The position numbers and the translations under genes are program-made. A model generated the notes under the pieces. It was not told the origin of the DNA, made no database searches, and worked only from the letters and a program-made list of their open reading frames with translations. Positions 17,890 to 25,839 of a stretch of 64,000 nt of DNA are shown in pieces; the stretch's first letter is position 1; the number at the start of each line of letters is the position of its first letter. Origin of the DNA: Draconibacterium mangrovi_A (lineage in GTDB: Bacteria > Bacteroidota > Bacteroidia > Bacteroidales > Prolixibacteraceae); contig NZ_JBBIXN010000001.1 in NCBI RefSeq assembly GCF_037646455.1, forward strand, positions 1,984,001 through 2,048,000, given 5' to 3'.

Positions 17890-17897
17890 TATTTTTG
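17890..17897 (+). promoter_or_regulatory. -7 promoter box of rimM, possibly leaderless
   Basis: TATTTTTG matches TAnnTTTG and ends only 4 nt before the rimM ATG at 17902. If used, transcription would begin at or next to the start codon. Confidence 0.45.
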
Positions 17898-17901
17898 ATA
17901 T

Positions 17902-18429
17902 ATGGAAACAATACCAAAAAGTGATTGCGAAAAAATCGGATTCTTCCGAAAAACCCATGGAGTACATGGCGAAGTGGTACTCGAATATGAAGAACATTAC
18001 GAATACTCAGTGGAAGAAGCCGAACGTTTTTTTGTTGAGCTCGATGGTTTGTTGGTTCCATTTTTTATTCAAGATGAAGGTCTGCGTTTTCGCTCAGCGA
18101 AGTCGGTTATTGTAAATTTCGAGGAAGTAAAAACGGAGGCTTATGCTAAACGCCTGATCGGGCAATCGGCCTGGTTGTATAAAACTGAAATTGTTGATGA
18201 GCCTGAAGAACACACTGCTACGTTGCTGGGCTATACCCTGATCGACGAGCAACGTGGAGTGATTGGACCTATAGAGGAAATGGATGATTTTGCCGGGAAC
18301 ATTGTGTTCAATGTTAATTTTAGAGGACAGGAGCTGTTGGTTCCCTATAATGAAGAAATGCTAGTGGAACTGGATGAAGGAAGAAAAGAAATTACTTTAA
18401 AACTTCCCGATGGTTTAATTGAGGGTTAA
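17902..18429 (+). CDS. rimM: 16S rRNA processing protein RimM
   Basis: This 175-residue protein has the RimM N-terminal pattern (IGFFRKTHGVHGEVVLEY) and the C-terminal PRC-barrel-like half ending VPYNEEMLVELDEGRKEITLKLPDGL. RimM helps mature the 3' domain of the 30S subunit and binds S19. Its place after rpsP is conserved across bacteria. The last 15 bp overlap the convergent thioesterase gene. A possible leaderless promoter lies directly upstream. Confidence 0.9.
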   Translation: METIPKSDCEKIGFFRKTHGVHGEVVLEYEEHYEYSVEEAERFFVELDGLLVPFFIQDEGLRFRSAKSVIVNFEEVKTEAYAKRLIGQSAWLYKTEIVDEPEEHTATLLGYTLIDEQRGVIGPIEEMDDFAGNIVFNVNFRGQELLVPYNEEMLVELDEGRKEITLKLPDGLIEG

Positions 18430-18837
18430 TTCAGGTTCGTACTTCCTAAATTTTGCTTTCCACTCAGACGGAATTGATTTCGAGAATTTTTCTTTCATAT
18501 TATAACACACCATAACCGTGTTACAGGTACATCCCGGTTCCTGTTTGCCATTCTTAAAAAGCTGCTGGGTCATTACAAGACTTTTTTCGCCTACCGACGA
18601 AATGTGTGTCTCCACCTCAATCTGATCATTCAAAAAAGTGGGCTCCATAAACTCAACTTTTACCGAAGCAATGATTAATCCTTCGTTGTCCCAACTTATC
18701 AAATTTCCCAAAACCTGGTCGAAATATTCCAATCGTGCCAAATCAAAAAATTCCTGGTACTTGGCATTGTAAACATGTCCCATCAAATCAATGTCGTTAA
18801 ACCGGATCTGAACCGACATTCTGTGTTTTGCATTCAT
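18415..18837 (-). CDS. Acyl-CoA thioesterase, hotdog fold (YbgC/4-hydroxybenzoyl-CoA thioesterase-like)
   Basis: This 140-residue hotdog-fold protein has the motif FNDIDLMGHVYNAKYQEFFDLAR. Here the Asp of DIDLMGHV corresponds to the catalytic Asp of the YbgC/4HBT family. These enzymes hydrolyse short or medium acyl-CoA thioesters in the cytoplasm. It is a single gene, convergent with rimM and divergent from the head-GIN protein. Substrate range cannot be predicted. Confidence 0.85.
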   Translation of the reverse strand: MNAKHRMSVQIRFNDIDLMGHVYNAKYQEFFDLARLEYFDQVLGNLISWDNEGLIIASVKVEFMEPTFLNDQIEVETHISSVGEKSLVMTQQLFKNGKQEPGCTCNTVMVCYNMKEKFSKSIPSEWKAKFRKYEPELTLN

Positions 18838-18884
18838 GCAGAAGTGATAAAGTGATAGGCAAATGTGCTAATTTTTTTCTGAAC

Positions 18885-18910
18885 CGTGCAACTTTTCGCC
18901 GGTTTGCACG
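18885..18910. promoter_or_regulatory. Inverted repeat in the thioesterase/head-GIN divergent region
   Basis: CGTGCAA (18885-18891) and TTGCACG (18904-18910) form a perfect 7-bp inverted repeat with a 12-bp spacer between two divergent genes. It has the form of a dimeric regulator site or a leader hairpin. No T-run follows, so it is not a terminator. Confidence 0.35.
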
Positions 18911-18995
18911 TCCTTAAAAGAGTAAAATTAAAACGCAATAAAGTCCTTCGGTGGATATCAAAATCGAAATTGTAAAATCATAAATAGTAAAAACC

Positions 18996-19700
18996 ATGAA
19001 ATTCAGATTATTGGCAATGGCCCTGCTTCTTGCGGGTCTTTTCACTTATAGTAACTCGATGGCAGAGGATCAAGACCGCGATGTCTCTACTTTTTCAGAG
19101 ATTTCTTTACGGGTATCCGGAAAAGTATACCTGGAACAGGGAGAGCCGCAAAGCGTTCGTGTTGTGGCCAAGGAGTCAACACTCGAAGATTTGATTACCG
19201 AAGTTCGGGGAAGCGAACTTATCATTCGTTTTCCGAACAAAACTATTTTTCAGCGAAATTTTAATCCCGGCAAAATCGAGATTTATATTACGGTTCCCGA
19301 GGTTGATGCACTTTCAATTTCCGGTTCGGGCGATATTATGGCCAACGAGCTTGAATCTCGAATTCTGAATCTGGCAGTAAGTGGCAGTGGGAATATTGAA
19401 ATTGATGAACTGGATTCAAAAAAAGTAAAAGGAACGATCTCAGGATCGGGCAACATTAAACTGGATGATGGTGGCGTTGCAGAAGAGATAACCGTTGCCA
19501 TTTCGGGTTCGGGTAATTTCGATGCTGAAGGTTTTGAGGCGGATGCAGTAAATGTTACCACTTCTGGGTCCGGTAATTGTAAGGTGAGTTCAAACGGATC
19601 GATCAAGGCAAGAATTGCCGGTTCGGGAAGTATATACTATAAAGGTAATGCCAGTATTGATGCCTCGGTGGCCGGTTCGGGAAAAGTGAAGAAAATGTGA
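18996..19700 (+). CDS. Secreted head-GIN (DUF2807) beta-helix protein
   Basis: This 234-residue protein has an N-terminal signal peptide and then the putative auto-transporter adhesin head-GIN domain. From about residue 105 it consists of five to six repeats of roughly 20 residues, each containing SGSGN or a close variant (SGSGD, SGSGN, AGSGS, AGSGK). These are expected to stack as a right-handed beta-helix. The fold is well known in Bacteroidota but function is unclear (adhesion or envelope binding). It is followed by a strong terminator, so it is a single-gene unit. Confidence 0.85.
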   Translation: MKFRLLAMALLLAGLFTYSNSMAEDQDRDVSTFSEISLRVSGKVYLEQGEPQSVRVVAKESTLEDLITEVRGSELIIRFPNKTIFQRNFNPGKIEIYITVPEVDALSISGSGDIMANELESRILNLAVSGSGNIEIDELDSKKVKGTISGSGNIKLDDGGVAEEITVAISGSGNFDAEGFEADAVNVTTSGSGNCKVSSNGSIKARIAGSGSIYYKGNASIDASVAGSGKVKKM

Positions 19701-19721
19701 GATAGACATATTGTTTCAACG

Positions 19722-19752
19722 AAAAGCCATTGTTCAAACAATGGCTTTTTTT
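19722..19752 (+). terminator. Rho-independent terminator after the head-GIN gene
   Basis: AAAAGCCATTGT pairs with ACAATGGCTTTT around a TCAA loop, followed by seven T (19746-19752). Confidence 0.88.
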
Positions 19753-19812
19753 ATTGTAGAAAATCGCATAAATTGAAGCTGATAATTAGCTGTTTAATTA
19801 AAGTTTTAGATT

Positions 19813-20250
19813 ATGAAATTACTCAAAGAATTTAAGGCCTTTATTATGAAAGGCAATGTGCTTGATCTGGCAGTTGCAGTGATTATTGCTACAGCATTCA
19901 AGGCGATAGTTACTTCTTTTGTAAAAGATGTTTTGATGCCACCAATAGGAATGTTCCTAGGGGGAGTAGATTTTACCGAACTAAAAATAATATTGAAAGA
20001 AGGCAGCGAAGCTGTTATGAATGGCGATCAGGTTGTGACTCCTGCCATTTCAGAGGTGGCGATAAGCTACGGATTATGGATCAATACGATCATCGATTTC
20101 ATCATTATTGCCTTTGCAGTTTTCATTATTATTAAAGCTTACAATAAAACTAAAAAGAAAGAGGAAGAAGTACCGGCAGCTCCACCGGCACCTTCAAACG
20201 AAGAGGTATTACTTACTGAAATTCGTGATCTTTTAAAAGAAAAGAATTAA
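19813..20250 (+). CDS. mscL: Large-conductance mechanosensitive channel
   Basis: This 145-residue protein has the MscL layout: an amphipathic N-terminal helix (LLKEFKAFIMKGNVLDLAV), TM1 (VAVIIATAFKAIVTSFVKDVLMPP in two parts), a periplasmic loop, TM2 (WINTIIDFIIIAFAVFIII) and a cytoplasmic bundle ending LLTEIRDLLKEKN. The pentameric channel opens under membrane tension to release solutes during osmotic downshock. It is a single gene ending in a bidirectional terminator shared with tsaC. Confidence 0.93.
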   Translation: MKLLKEFKAFIMKGNVLDLAVAVIIATAFKAIVTSFVKDVLMPPIGMFLGGVDFTELKIILKEGSEAVMNGDQVVTPAISEVAISYGLWINTIIDFIIIAFAVFIIIKAYNKTKKKEEEVPAAPPAPSNEEVLLTEIRDLLKEKN

Positions 20251-20255
20251 ACAAA

Positions 20256-20290
20256 AGAAGCTGCTTACTTGTGTAAGCAGCTTCTTCATT
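20256..20290. terminator. Bidirectional terminator between mscL and tsaC
   Basis: A perfect 13-bp stem (20256-20268 with 20273-20285) with a TTGT loop lies between the convergent genes. T-rich sequence follows on both strands. It overlaps the last bases of the tsaC coding region only at its edge. Confidence 0.8.
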
Positions 20291-20849
20291 TTCTGATAAT
20301 ATCGATTTGTCCTCCTGGCCCCAGTTTTATAATACTCGATGGCGTTGCCGGTGCGGTATCGTCCTGCCGGTACTCTACAATGTAATCAACAGAACTTTTA
20401 ATGTATTCCGAAATTTCATCGAAAAAAGCGGGTGATTTTTCGCCACTGACATTGGCTGATGTGGAAACCAGCGGCCTGCGTAAACGCTCCAGAAGCTTAC
20501 CGGTAAATTCCTCTTTTGTAAATCGAATACCGATACTTCCGTCTTCGGCGATCAGGTTTTTAGCCAGGTTCTTTGCTCCCGGATAAATAACGGTCAAAGG
20601 TGTGGTGGAAATTTCCACCAGATCCCACGCTACTTCAGGCACTTCGTCGACATAACGATCGAGCAAAGCCGGATTTTCCATCAGCACCAGCATGCTTTTT
20701 GAATCTTCGCGTTTTTTAATCTCGTAAATGCGCTTTACGGCTTCCTCGTTTGTAGCGTCACATCCAATTCCCCAAATGGTATCGGTAGGATATAGGATTA
20801 CGCCACCTCCTTTCAAAACTTCCAGTGCTTTTTTTATATCGTCGTACAT
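20286..20849 (-). CDS. tsaC: L-threonylcarbamoyladenylate synthase (Sua5/YrdC/YciO family)
   Basis: This 187-residue protein has the YrdC nucleotide-binding opening GGGVILYPTDTIWGIGCDA and the KKREDSKSMLVLM segment. It also has RRPLVSTSANVSGEKSP, which binds threonine, bicarbonate and ATP in the family. It makes threonylcarbamoyl-AMP for the t6A37 modification of tRNAs reading ANN codons. It starts 3 nt after the GT4 gene on the same strand and is probably its operon partner. The short form lacks the extra Sua5 domain. Confidence 0.88.
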   Translation of the reverse strand: MYDDIKKALEVLKGGGVILYPTDTIWGIGCDATNEEAVKRIYEIKKREDSKSMLVLMENPALLDRYVDEVPEVAWDLVEISTTPLTVIYPGAKNLAKNLIAEDGSIGIRFTKEEFTGKLLERLRRPLVSTSANVSGEKSPAFFDEISEYIKSSVDYIVEYRQDDTAPATPSSIIKLGPGGQIDIIRK

Positions 20850-20852
20850 GGT

Positions 20853-21962
20853 TTATCCGATAATTTCGTTGTACAGTTTCAACAGTCTTTCTGCGTATTT
20901 CTGTGGCTGAAATTCCAGCGCCCTTTCATTTCCTTTCGTGATCAATTCAATTCTGAAGGTTTCGTCATTCAATATTTTCGAGATCTGTTTTCCCAGTTCT
21001 TCCACATCGTCGGGCGAGCAGAGAATTGCAGCATCGCCGGCAGTTTCGGGCAGGCACGAAGCATTAGAAGTGATCACCGGACATTCGCAGGCCATGGCTT
21101 CGATCACCGGCAATCCAAAACCTTCGAAAACCGATATATACACCGACAGCTCTGCAAGTTGGTAAATTCCGGCAAGGTCCTTCTCAGGAATATTTTTCAG
21201 AAAAATCACTTTATCTTTTATTCCTTTTTCGGCGAGGTATTTATGAATGTCGTTGCAATACGAAGTTGGATTACCGACCAACACAAGCGGTATATCCAGT
21301 CCTTCGGATTCCATTGCCTGAAGTATAGATAACTGGTTTTTACGTTCTTCAATCGTCCCGACAGCCAGAATAAATTTTTCGGGCAACTTGTATTTTGCTT
21401 TTACTTTTTCGGTTTCGGCAGGTTCAAAAAATAAAGGCGAGATGGACTGGTGAAGAATTTGAATCTTGTCGGGTGCAGTACCGATGTATTTAATAATATC
21501 GGCCTTGGTCTGTTCGCTAATGGCGATGACTTTGGTAGCTGACTTGCAGGCATACTTCACTTTCTCGAAATAAAGCTTCCGGTCGATGTATTTATAAAAC
21601 TCCGGATATCTAATAAAGATCAGGTCGTGAATGGTCACCACCGACGGAACTTTGGTTTTGTGAATTCCGTTGGGCAGTTCGTTGCTCATTCCATGGAAAA
21701 GGTCGAGCTGATGCTCTTCCAGCTCCTGGCTCAAATGATACGATCGCCACAACGATTTTTTGATTTTCGACGTTGAATCAGGGGGTGCTATAATCTCAAA
21801 AGCTTCCTGATTATTCAGCATATTCGCTTTTACATCAGGAGTGAACAGGAAGTATTGGTTTTCAGGAAAAAATTTCTGAAGTGCATTCAATGCATTCCTG
21901 GCATAATTTCCCAATCCCGAAGTATTTAAGAAAGCTCTTTTTGCGTCGTATCCAAGTTTCAT
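20853..21962 (-). CDS. Glycosyltransferase family 4 (GT-B)
   Basis: This 369-residue GT4 protein has the N-terminal Rossmann part (SGLGNYARNAL), the central hinge sequence LPEKFILAVGTIEERKNQ, and the donor-binding region EGFGLPVIEAMACECPVI, containing the E-x7-E signature. It transfers a sugar from a nucleotide donor during glycan assembly. It is upstream of and nearly contiguous with tsaC, and follows the lysA terminator. Donor and acceptor are unknown. Confidence 0.87.
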   Translation of the reverse strand: MKLGYDAKRAFLNTSGLGNYARNALNALQKFFPENQYFLFTPDVKANMLNNQEAFEIIAPPDSTSKIKKSLWRSYHLSQELEEHQLDLFHGMSNELPNGIHKTKVPSVVTIHDLIFIRYPEFYKYIDRKLYFEKVKYACKSATKVIAISEQTKADIIKYIGTAPDKIQILHQSISPLFFEPAETEKVKAKYKLPEKFILAVGTIEERKNQLSILQAMESEGLDIPLVLVGNPTSYCNDIHKYLAEKGIKDKVIFLKNIPEKDLAGIYQLAELSVYISVFEGFGLPVIEAMACECPVITSNASCLPETAGDAAILCSPDDVEELGKQISKILNDETFRIELITKGNERALEFQPQKYAERLLKLYNEIIG

Positions 21963-21991
21963 TTTATCGAAATTCAGTTCCCCTAAAATAA

Positions 21992-22021
21992 CAAAAAAGG
22001 CCGGCTAAAATTGCCCGGCCT
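21992..22021 (-). terminator. Rho-independent terminator after lysA
   Basis: Read on the minus strand, AGGCCGG pairs with CCGGCCT with one bulge next to the loop, and a T-run follows (complement of 21993-21997). It lies 23 nt beyond the lysA stop. Confidence 0.82.
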
Positions 22022-22044
22022 CTGTATTTTTGACTGTCGTTTAT

Positions 22045-23310
22045 TTACGCTTTAAAATCTTTCAGCCCGTCGAAGTCGAGTGTAGCAAAATAATCTTCAA
22101 CCGTTTCGGCCCGACGAATTTGGGCGATCTCGCCGTTTTCCCGCAACAATATCTCAACCGATTTTAATTTTCCGTTGTAATTAAAACCCATAGAGTGCCC
22201 GTGCGCACCTGTATCGTGGATCACTACAATATCATCCGATTCCAGTTTTGGCAGCATGCGATCGATGGCAAATTTATCGTTGTTCTCGCACAACGAGCCG
22301 GTAACGTCGTATTTGTACTCCGCTTTTTCGTTTTCTTTTCCCGGAACTGAAATGTGGTGATAAGCTCCGTATAGTGCAGGCCGCATGAGGTTGACCATAC
22401 AGGCATCGAGCCCGGCAAACGATTTATAGGTTTCTTTGATGTGGCGCACTTTTGTTACCAAATATCCGTAGGGTCCGGTAATTGCACGTCCCAGTTCGAA
22501 AAATAATTTAAGCGGTTTCAGTCCGTTACCGATTATAATTTCGTCGTATACTTTTTTAACCCCTGCACTTACATATTCCAGGTCAACCGCTTTTTCGCCC
22601 GGACGATAAGGAATACCAACTCCGCCACCCAGGTTGGCAAATTCAATCTCAATACCGGTTTTCTGGTGAACCTCGAGCACGAGTTTAAACAGCAACTCGG
22701 CAGTTTCGATAAAGTAGTCGTTATCCAGTTCATTGGAAGCTACCATGGTGTGAATACCAAAATGTTTAACGCCTTTATCTTTCAGCATTTGGTAGCCTTC
22801 AAGCACCTGCTTGTGGGTAAATCCGTATTTGGCTTCTTCCGGATGCCCGATGATCAGGTTCCCGGCTTTCAGGTCGCCCGGGTTGTAACGCATGCATATT
22901 TTCTCGGGCAGTCCAACGTGTTTTTCCACATAATCGATGTGTGAAATATCGTCGAGATTGATAATTGCACCCATTTCTTTGGCCATCTGAAACTCGTAGG
23001 CCGGCGTATCGTTCGAAGTGAGTATGATCTCGTCGCCGCTCATTCCAACACGTTTTGCCAACTCCAATTCAGCTACCGAGCTACAGTCAATCCCAAAACC
23101 TTCCTCCTTTAGAATTTTCATCAAATACGGATTCGGCGCGGCTTTAATCGCATAATATTCCTTAAAACCTTCGTTCCACGAAAAGGCCTTGATAAAACGT
23201 CGTGCATTTTCGCGAATGGCCTTCTCGTCGTATATATGAAAAGGTGTCGGAAATTTTTCAATAATCGTTTCTAACTGTTCTTTGCTAAACGGTAGTTTTT
23301 TGTCTGCCAT
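22045..23310 (-). CDS. lysA: Diaminopimelate decarboxylase-like PLP enzyme (fold type III)
   Basis: This 421-residue protein is a group IV PLP decarboxylase. It has the Schiff-base Lys in YYAIKAAPNP near residue 55, a glycine-rich phosphate loop (ANLGGGVGIPY), FELGRAITGPYGYLV and a Cys in GSLCENND that matches the active-site Cys of the dimer interface. The final step of lysine synthesis is the best match. The usual HIGSQ block reads GIHTMVAS, so a related substrate such as ornithine or carboxynorspermidine cannot be ruled out. It has its own -7 box and terminator. Confidence 0.78.
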   Translation of the reverse strand: MADKKLPFSKEQLETIIEKFPTPFHIYDEKAIRENARRFIKAFSWNEGFKEYYAIKAAPNPYLMKILKEEGFGIDCSSVAELELAKRVGMSGDEIILTSNDTPAYEFQMAKEMGAIINLDDISHIDYVEKHVGLPEKICMRYNPGDLKAGNLIIGHPEEAKYGFTHKQVLEGYQMLKDKGVKHFGIHTMVASNELDNDYFIETAELLFKLVLEVHQKTGIEIEFANLGGGVGIPYRPGEKAVDLEYVSAGVKKVYDEIIIGNGLKPLKLFFELGRAITGPYGYLVTKVRHIKETYKSFAGLDACMVNLMRPALYGAYHHISVPGKENEKAEYKYDVTGSLCENNDKFAIDRMLPKLESDDIVVIHDTGAHGHSMGFNYNGKLKSVEILLRENGEIAQIRRAETVEDYFATLDFDGLKDFKA

Positions 23311-23333
23311 GTTTTGTCGTATTATAAGGAGTA

Positions 23334-23341
23334 CAAAAGTA
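23334..23341 (-). promoter_or_regulatory. -7 promoter box of lysA
   Basis: On the minus strand TACTTTTG matches TAnnTTTG, 24 nt before the lysA ATG. No -33 TTTG is visible upstream. Confidence 0.5.
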
Positions 23342-23750
23342 ATCTTTCTGCTTAATTTTAATAGAATCAGTCTAAATAAACCTGTATTTTCGAATCGAAG
23401 ATTTAACCACTCGTTTACATTCTACACAAATATATCAAAAGCATAATGCAGTTCCGGGAAGTACCGGTTGTTGTTCATCGATTCTAACCGGAGTATCAAA
23501 ACGAAAAAAATCTGTCACCAAATCATACTTCGTGCGTCACATAGTAAAAGTAAACAGGAATATATCAGAAAGATGAATGGTTTAAAATACTTGAAATCGG
23601 AATTAAGATACTGTTTACTTGTTAAAAACAGTAGTTCATCGAAAAAATAACACAGAACATCCTGATTTTTAACAAATTTATACTGAAAACCTGAATCGGT
23701 CAGGAAACGAAAACAAAAACAAAAAACAATACTTTAAACAAGTTCAAGCC
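23342..23750. other. Intergenic region between lysA and the efflux operon
   Basis: About 410 bp of AT-rich sequence lie between two divergent transcription units. It holds the lysA promoter at one end and the A-rich leader of the ABC operon at the other (AAAAAACAAT at 23721-23730). A 60-codon frame at 23468-23650 shows no signal peptide, domain or composition of a real gene. I see no riboswitch and no clear promoter for the ABC operon. Its size leaves room for regulator binding sites. Confidence 0.5.
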
Positions 23751-24476
23751 ATGATTAATCTTAAAAATGTTCACAAATCGTATGTTACGGGCCACAATTC
23801 GCTCCATGTTCTTAAAGGTATCGACCTCGATATTGAACAGGGTGAATTTGTGTCGATCATGGGATCGTCAGGATCGGGGAAATCTACACTTCTGAATATA
23901 CTTGGTATCCTGGATAACTACGACGAAGGCTCGTATCATTTAAACGGATCGCTGGTCAAAGAAATGTCGGAGAAAAAAGCTGCTCAACTTCGAAACGAGT
24001 TGGTTGGTTTTGTTTTTCAGTCATTCAACCTTATTTCGTTTAAAAATGCCATGGAAAATGTGGCGCTTCCACTTTACTATCAGGGTGTTGCACGTAAAAA
24101 GCGCAATAAAATCGCCATGGAATACCTCGAAAAAGTAGGATTGCTGGAATGGGCGACTCACCTTCCGAGCGAAATGTCGGGCGGACAGAAACAACGCGTT
24201 GCCATTGCCCGTTCACTCATTTCGCAACCCAAAATTATTCTTGCCGACGAGCCAACCGGAGCGCTCGATACCAGCACTTCGTATGAAGTTATGGAAATTC
24301 TGAAGGAAATCAACAACGACGGAATTACGATAATACTGGTAACACACGAACATGATATTGCTGCCATGACGCAGAAGATTGTGCGCCTGAAAGACGGCAA
24401 AATTGATGAGGTCATCAAAAATGGCGAACTCAAGCATTTTCAGCATCAATACGCAAAAGAGCTGGAAACAGCGTAA
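23751..24476 (+). CDS. MacB/LolD-type ABC transporter ATP-binding protein
   Basis: This 241-residue ATPase has Walker A GSSGSGKST (about 38-46), the Q-loop VFQSFNL, the signature MSGGQKQRVAIARSL, Walker B IILADEPTGALD and the H-loop VTHEHD. It is the energising subunit for the two MacB-like permeases downstream. In these type VII ABC systems ATP hydrolysis drives mechanical movement across the periplasm instead of moving substrate through the membrane. First gene of a five-gene operon reaching the TolC protein. Confidence 0.9.
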   Translation: MINLKNVHKSYVTGHNSLHVLKGIDLDIEQGEFVSIMGSSGSGKSTLLNILGILDNYDEGSYHLNGSLVKEMSEKKAAQLRNELVGFVFQSFNLISFKNAMENVALPLYYQGVARKKRNKIAMEYLEKVGLLEWATHLPSEMSGGQKQRVAIARSLISQPKIILADEPTGALDTSTSYEVMEILKEINNDGITIILVTHEHDIAAMTQKIVRLKDGKIDEVIKNGELKHFQHQYAKELETA

Positions 24477-24512
24477 TCTCAGTCTCTGCGCTCAGTTTAC
24501 GGGTACGTTCAA

Positions 24513-24534
24513 CCTTGAACTCTGAACTATAAAC
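24513..24534 (+). repeat. TGAAC-type degenerate repeat before the first permease
   Basis: The segment contains TGAACTCTGAACTA just upstream of the first permease start. A close copy (TAAACTCTGAACTA) precedes the second permease at 25825-25838. Confidence 0.5.
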
Positions 24535-24542
24535 TAAAAACA

Positions 24543-25805
24543 ATGTTCGACATAGATAAATGGCAAGAGATCTTTGCCACCATCAAAAAAAATAAAATGA
24601 GGACCTTCCTCACTGGCTTCAGTGTTGCCTGGGGAATTTTTATGCTGATGATCCTTTTAGGTGCCGGAAATGGCCTGAGCAATGGAGTTTCGCAAAATTT
24701 TATGCGCGATGCCATTAACGCCATGTGGCTGTGGGGAGGCCGAACCAGTATACCTTATCATGGTTTACAGGAAGGCCGCGAGATCCGATTTACCAATGCC
24801 GATTACGATATTTTAAAAGACCTGGAAGGAATTGAATATACTTCAGGCCGCTACTACATTGGCGGAAACCAGTTTTCGTATGGAAATGAATACGGAGAAT
24901 ATACCGCTATTACCTGTCACCCGGATTTGAAAGAAGTAGAGTCGATCGATGTTATTGAAGGTCGTTTTATCAACCAGGTCGACATCAATCAGACCCGCAA
25001 ATCGGTGGTACTTGGAAAAGACATTTATGATGCATTGTTCAAAGAAAAAGATGCCATTGGCGAATACGTTCGCGTAAATAATATTCCGTTCAAAGTAGTT
25101 GGTATTTGCACAGAAGGTGGTGGTACGCGTCATCGAAATGCTTACATTCCGGTTACCACTGGTCAGAAAGTATTCAACGGTTCGAACCGCCTGCACAATT
25201 TTGCACTTACCATCAATGCCGAAACACTCGAAGAAAGCCAGGCCATTGAAACCCGGGTAAGAAATACCATGGCGCGTAAACATAAATTCGATCCTGATGA
25301 TGAATCAGCAATGGGATCGTACAACAAACTGGAAGATGTCATCCAAACCATGAAGCTTTTTCAGGCCATCGACATATTTATATGGATCATTGGAATAGGG
25401 ACTTTAATAGCCGGAGTTGTGGGAGTCAGCAACATCATGTTGATCGTGGTAAAAGAACGTACCAAAGAAATTGGTATTCGCAAAGCCATTGGCGCCAGTC
25501 CGCGTTCGGTCATCGGACTTATTCTTCTTGAATCGATACTGATAACCACGGTGGCCGGTTACATAGGACTGGTGTTGGGTACCGGACTGATGGAACTCAT
25601 CAGCTTGTTTGTGGAAAAACAATACGAAATGCAGGCCGCAACAAACGGAGGAAACGGCGAAACCTTGTTCCTGAATCCAACAGTTGACCTGGGAATTGCT
25701 ATGACAGCGACTTTGGTATTGGTGGTTGCCGGTGCCATTGCCGGTTACATACCCGCCAAACGTGCGGCTCGAATAAAACCAATTGTAGCATTGCGCGATG
25801 AGTAA
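24543..25805 (+). CDS. MacB-like ABC transporter permease, first copy
   Basis: This 420-residue protein has one N-terminal membrane helix, a periplasmic MacB core domain (about residues 40-270) and a C-terminal FtsX domain with three helices. These include the family stretch VVGVSNIMLIVVKERTKEIG and the ending YIPAKRAARIKPIVALRDE. The start MFDIDKWQEI is nearly the same as that of the next gene. It should form a dimer or heterodimer with the neighbouring paralogue, driven by the upstream ATPase. AAAAACA stands directly before the ATG. Confidence 0.88.
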   Translation: MFDIDKWQEIFATIKKNKMRTFLTGFSVAWGIFMLMILLGAGNGLSNGVSQNFMRDAINAMWLWGGRTSIPYHGLQEGREIRFTNADYDILKDLEGIEYTSGRYYIGGNQFSYGNEYGEYTAITCHPDLKEVESIDVIEGRFINQVDINQTRKSVVLGKDIYDALFKEKDAIGEYVRVNNIPFKVVGICTEGGGTRHRNAYIPVTTGQKVFNGSNRLHNFALTINAETLEESQAIETRVRNTMARKHKFDPDDESAMGSYNKLEDVIQTMKLFQAIDIFIWIIGIGTLIAGVVGVSNIMLIVVKERTKEIGIRKAIGASPRSVIGLILLESILITTVAGYIGLVLGTGLMELISLFVEKQYEMQAATNGGNGETLFLNPTVDLGIAMTATLVLVVAGAIAGYIPAKRAARIKPIVALRDE

Positions 25806-25811
25806 CGATGA

Positions 25812-25839
25812 CACTTTGAACTTTAAACTCTGAACTAAG
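25812..25839 (+). repeat. TGAAC-type degenerate repeat before the second permease
   Basis: The sequence reads as runs of TGAACT/TAAACT and includes CTCTGAACTA, shared with the repeat at 24513-24534. It ends at the start codon of the second permease. Confidence 0.5.

Noticed and set aside
23468..23650. 60-codon frame in the lysA/efflux intergenic region
   Set aside because: No domain, signal peptide or nearby translation signals; its composition is that of AT-rich intergenic DNA.
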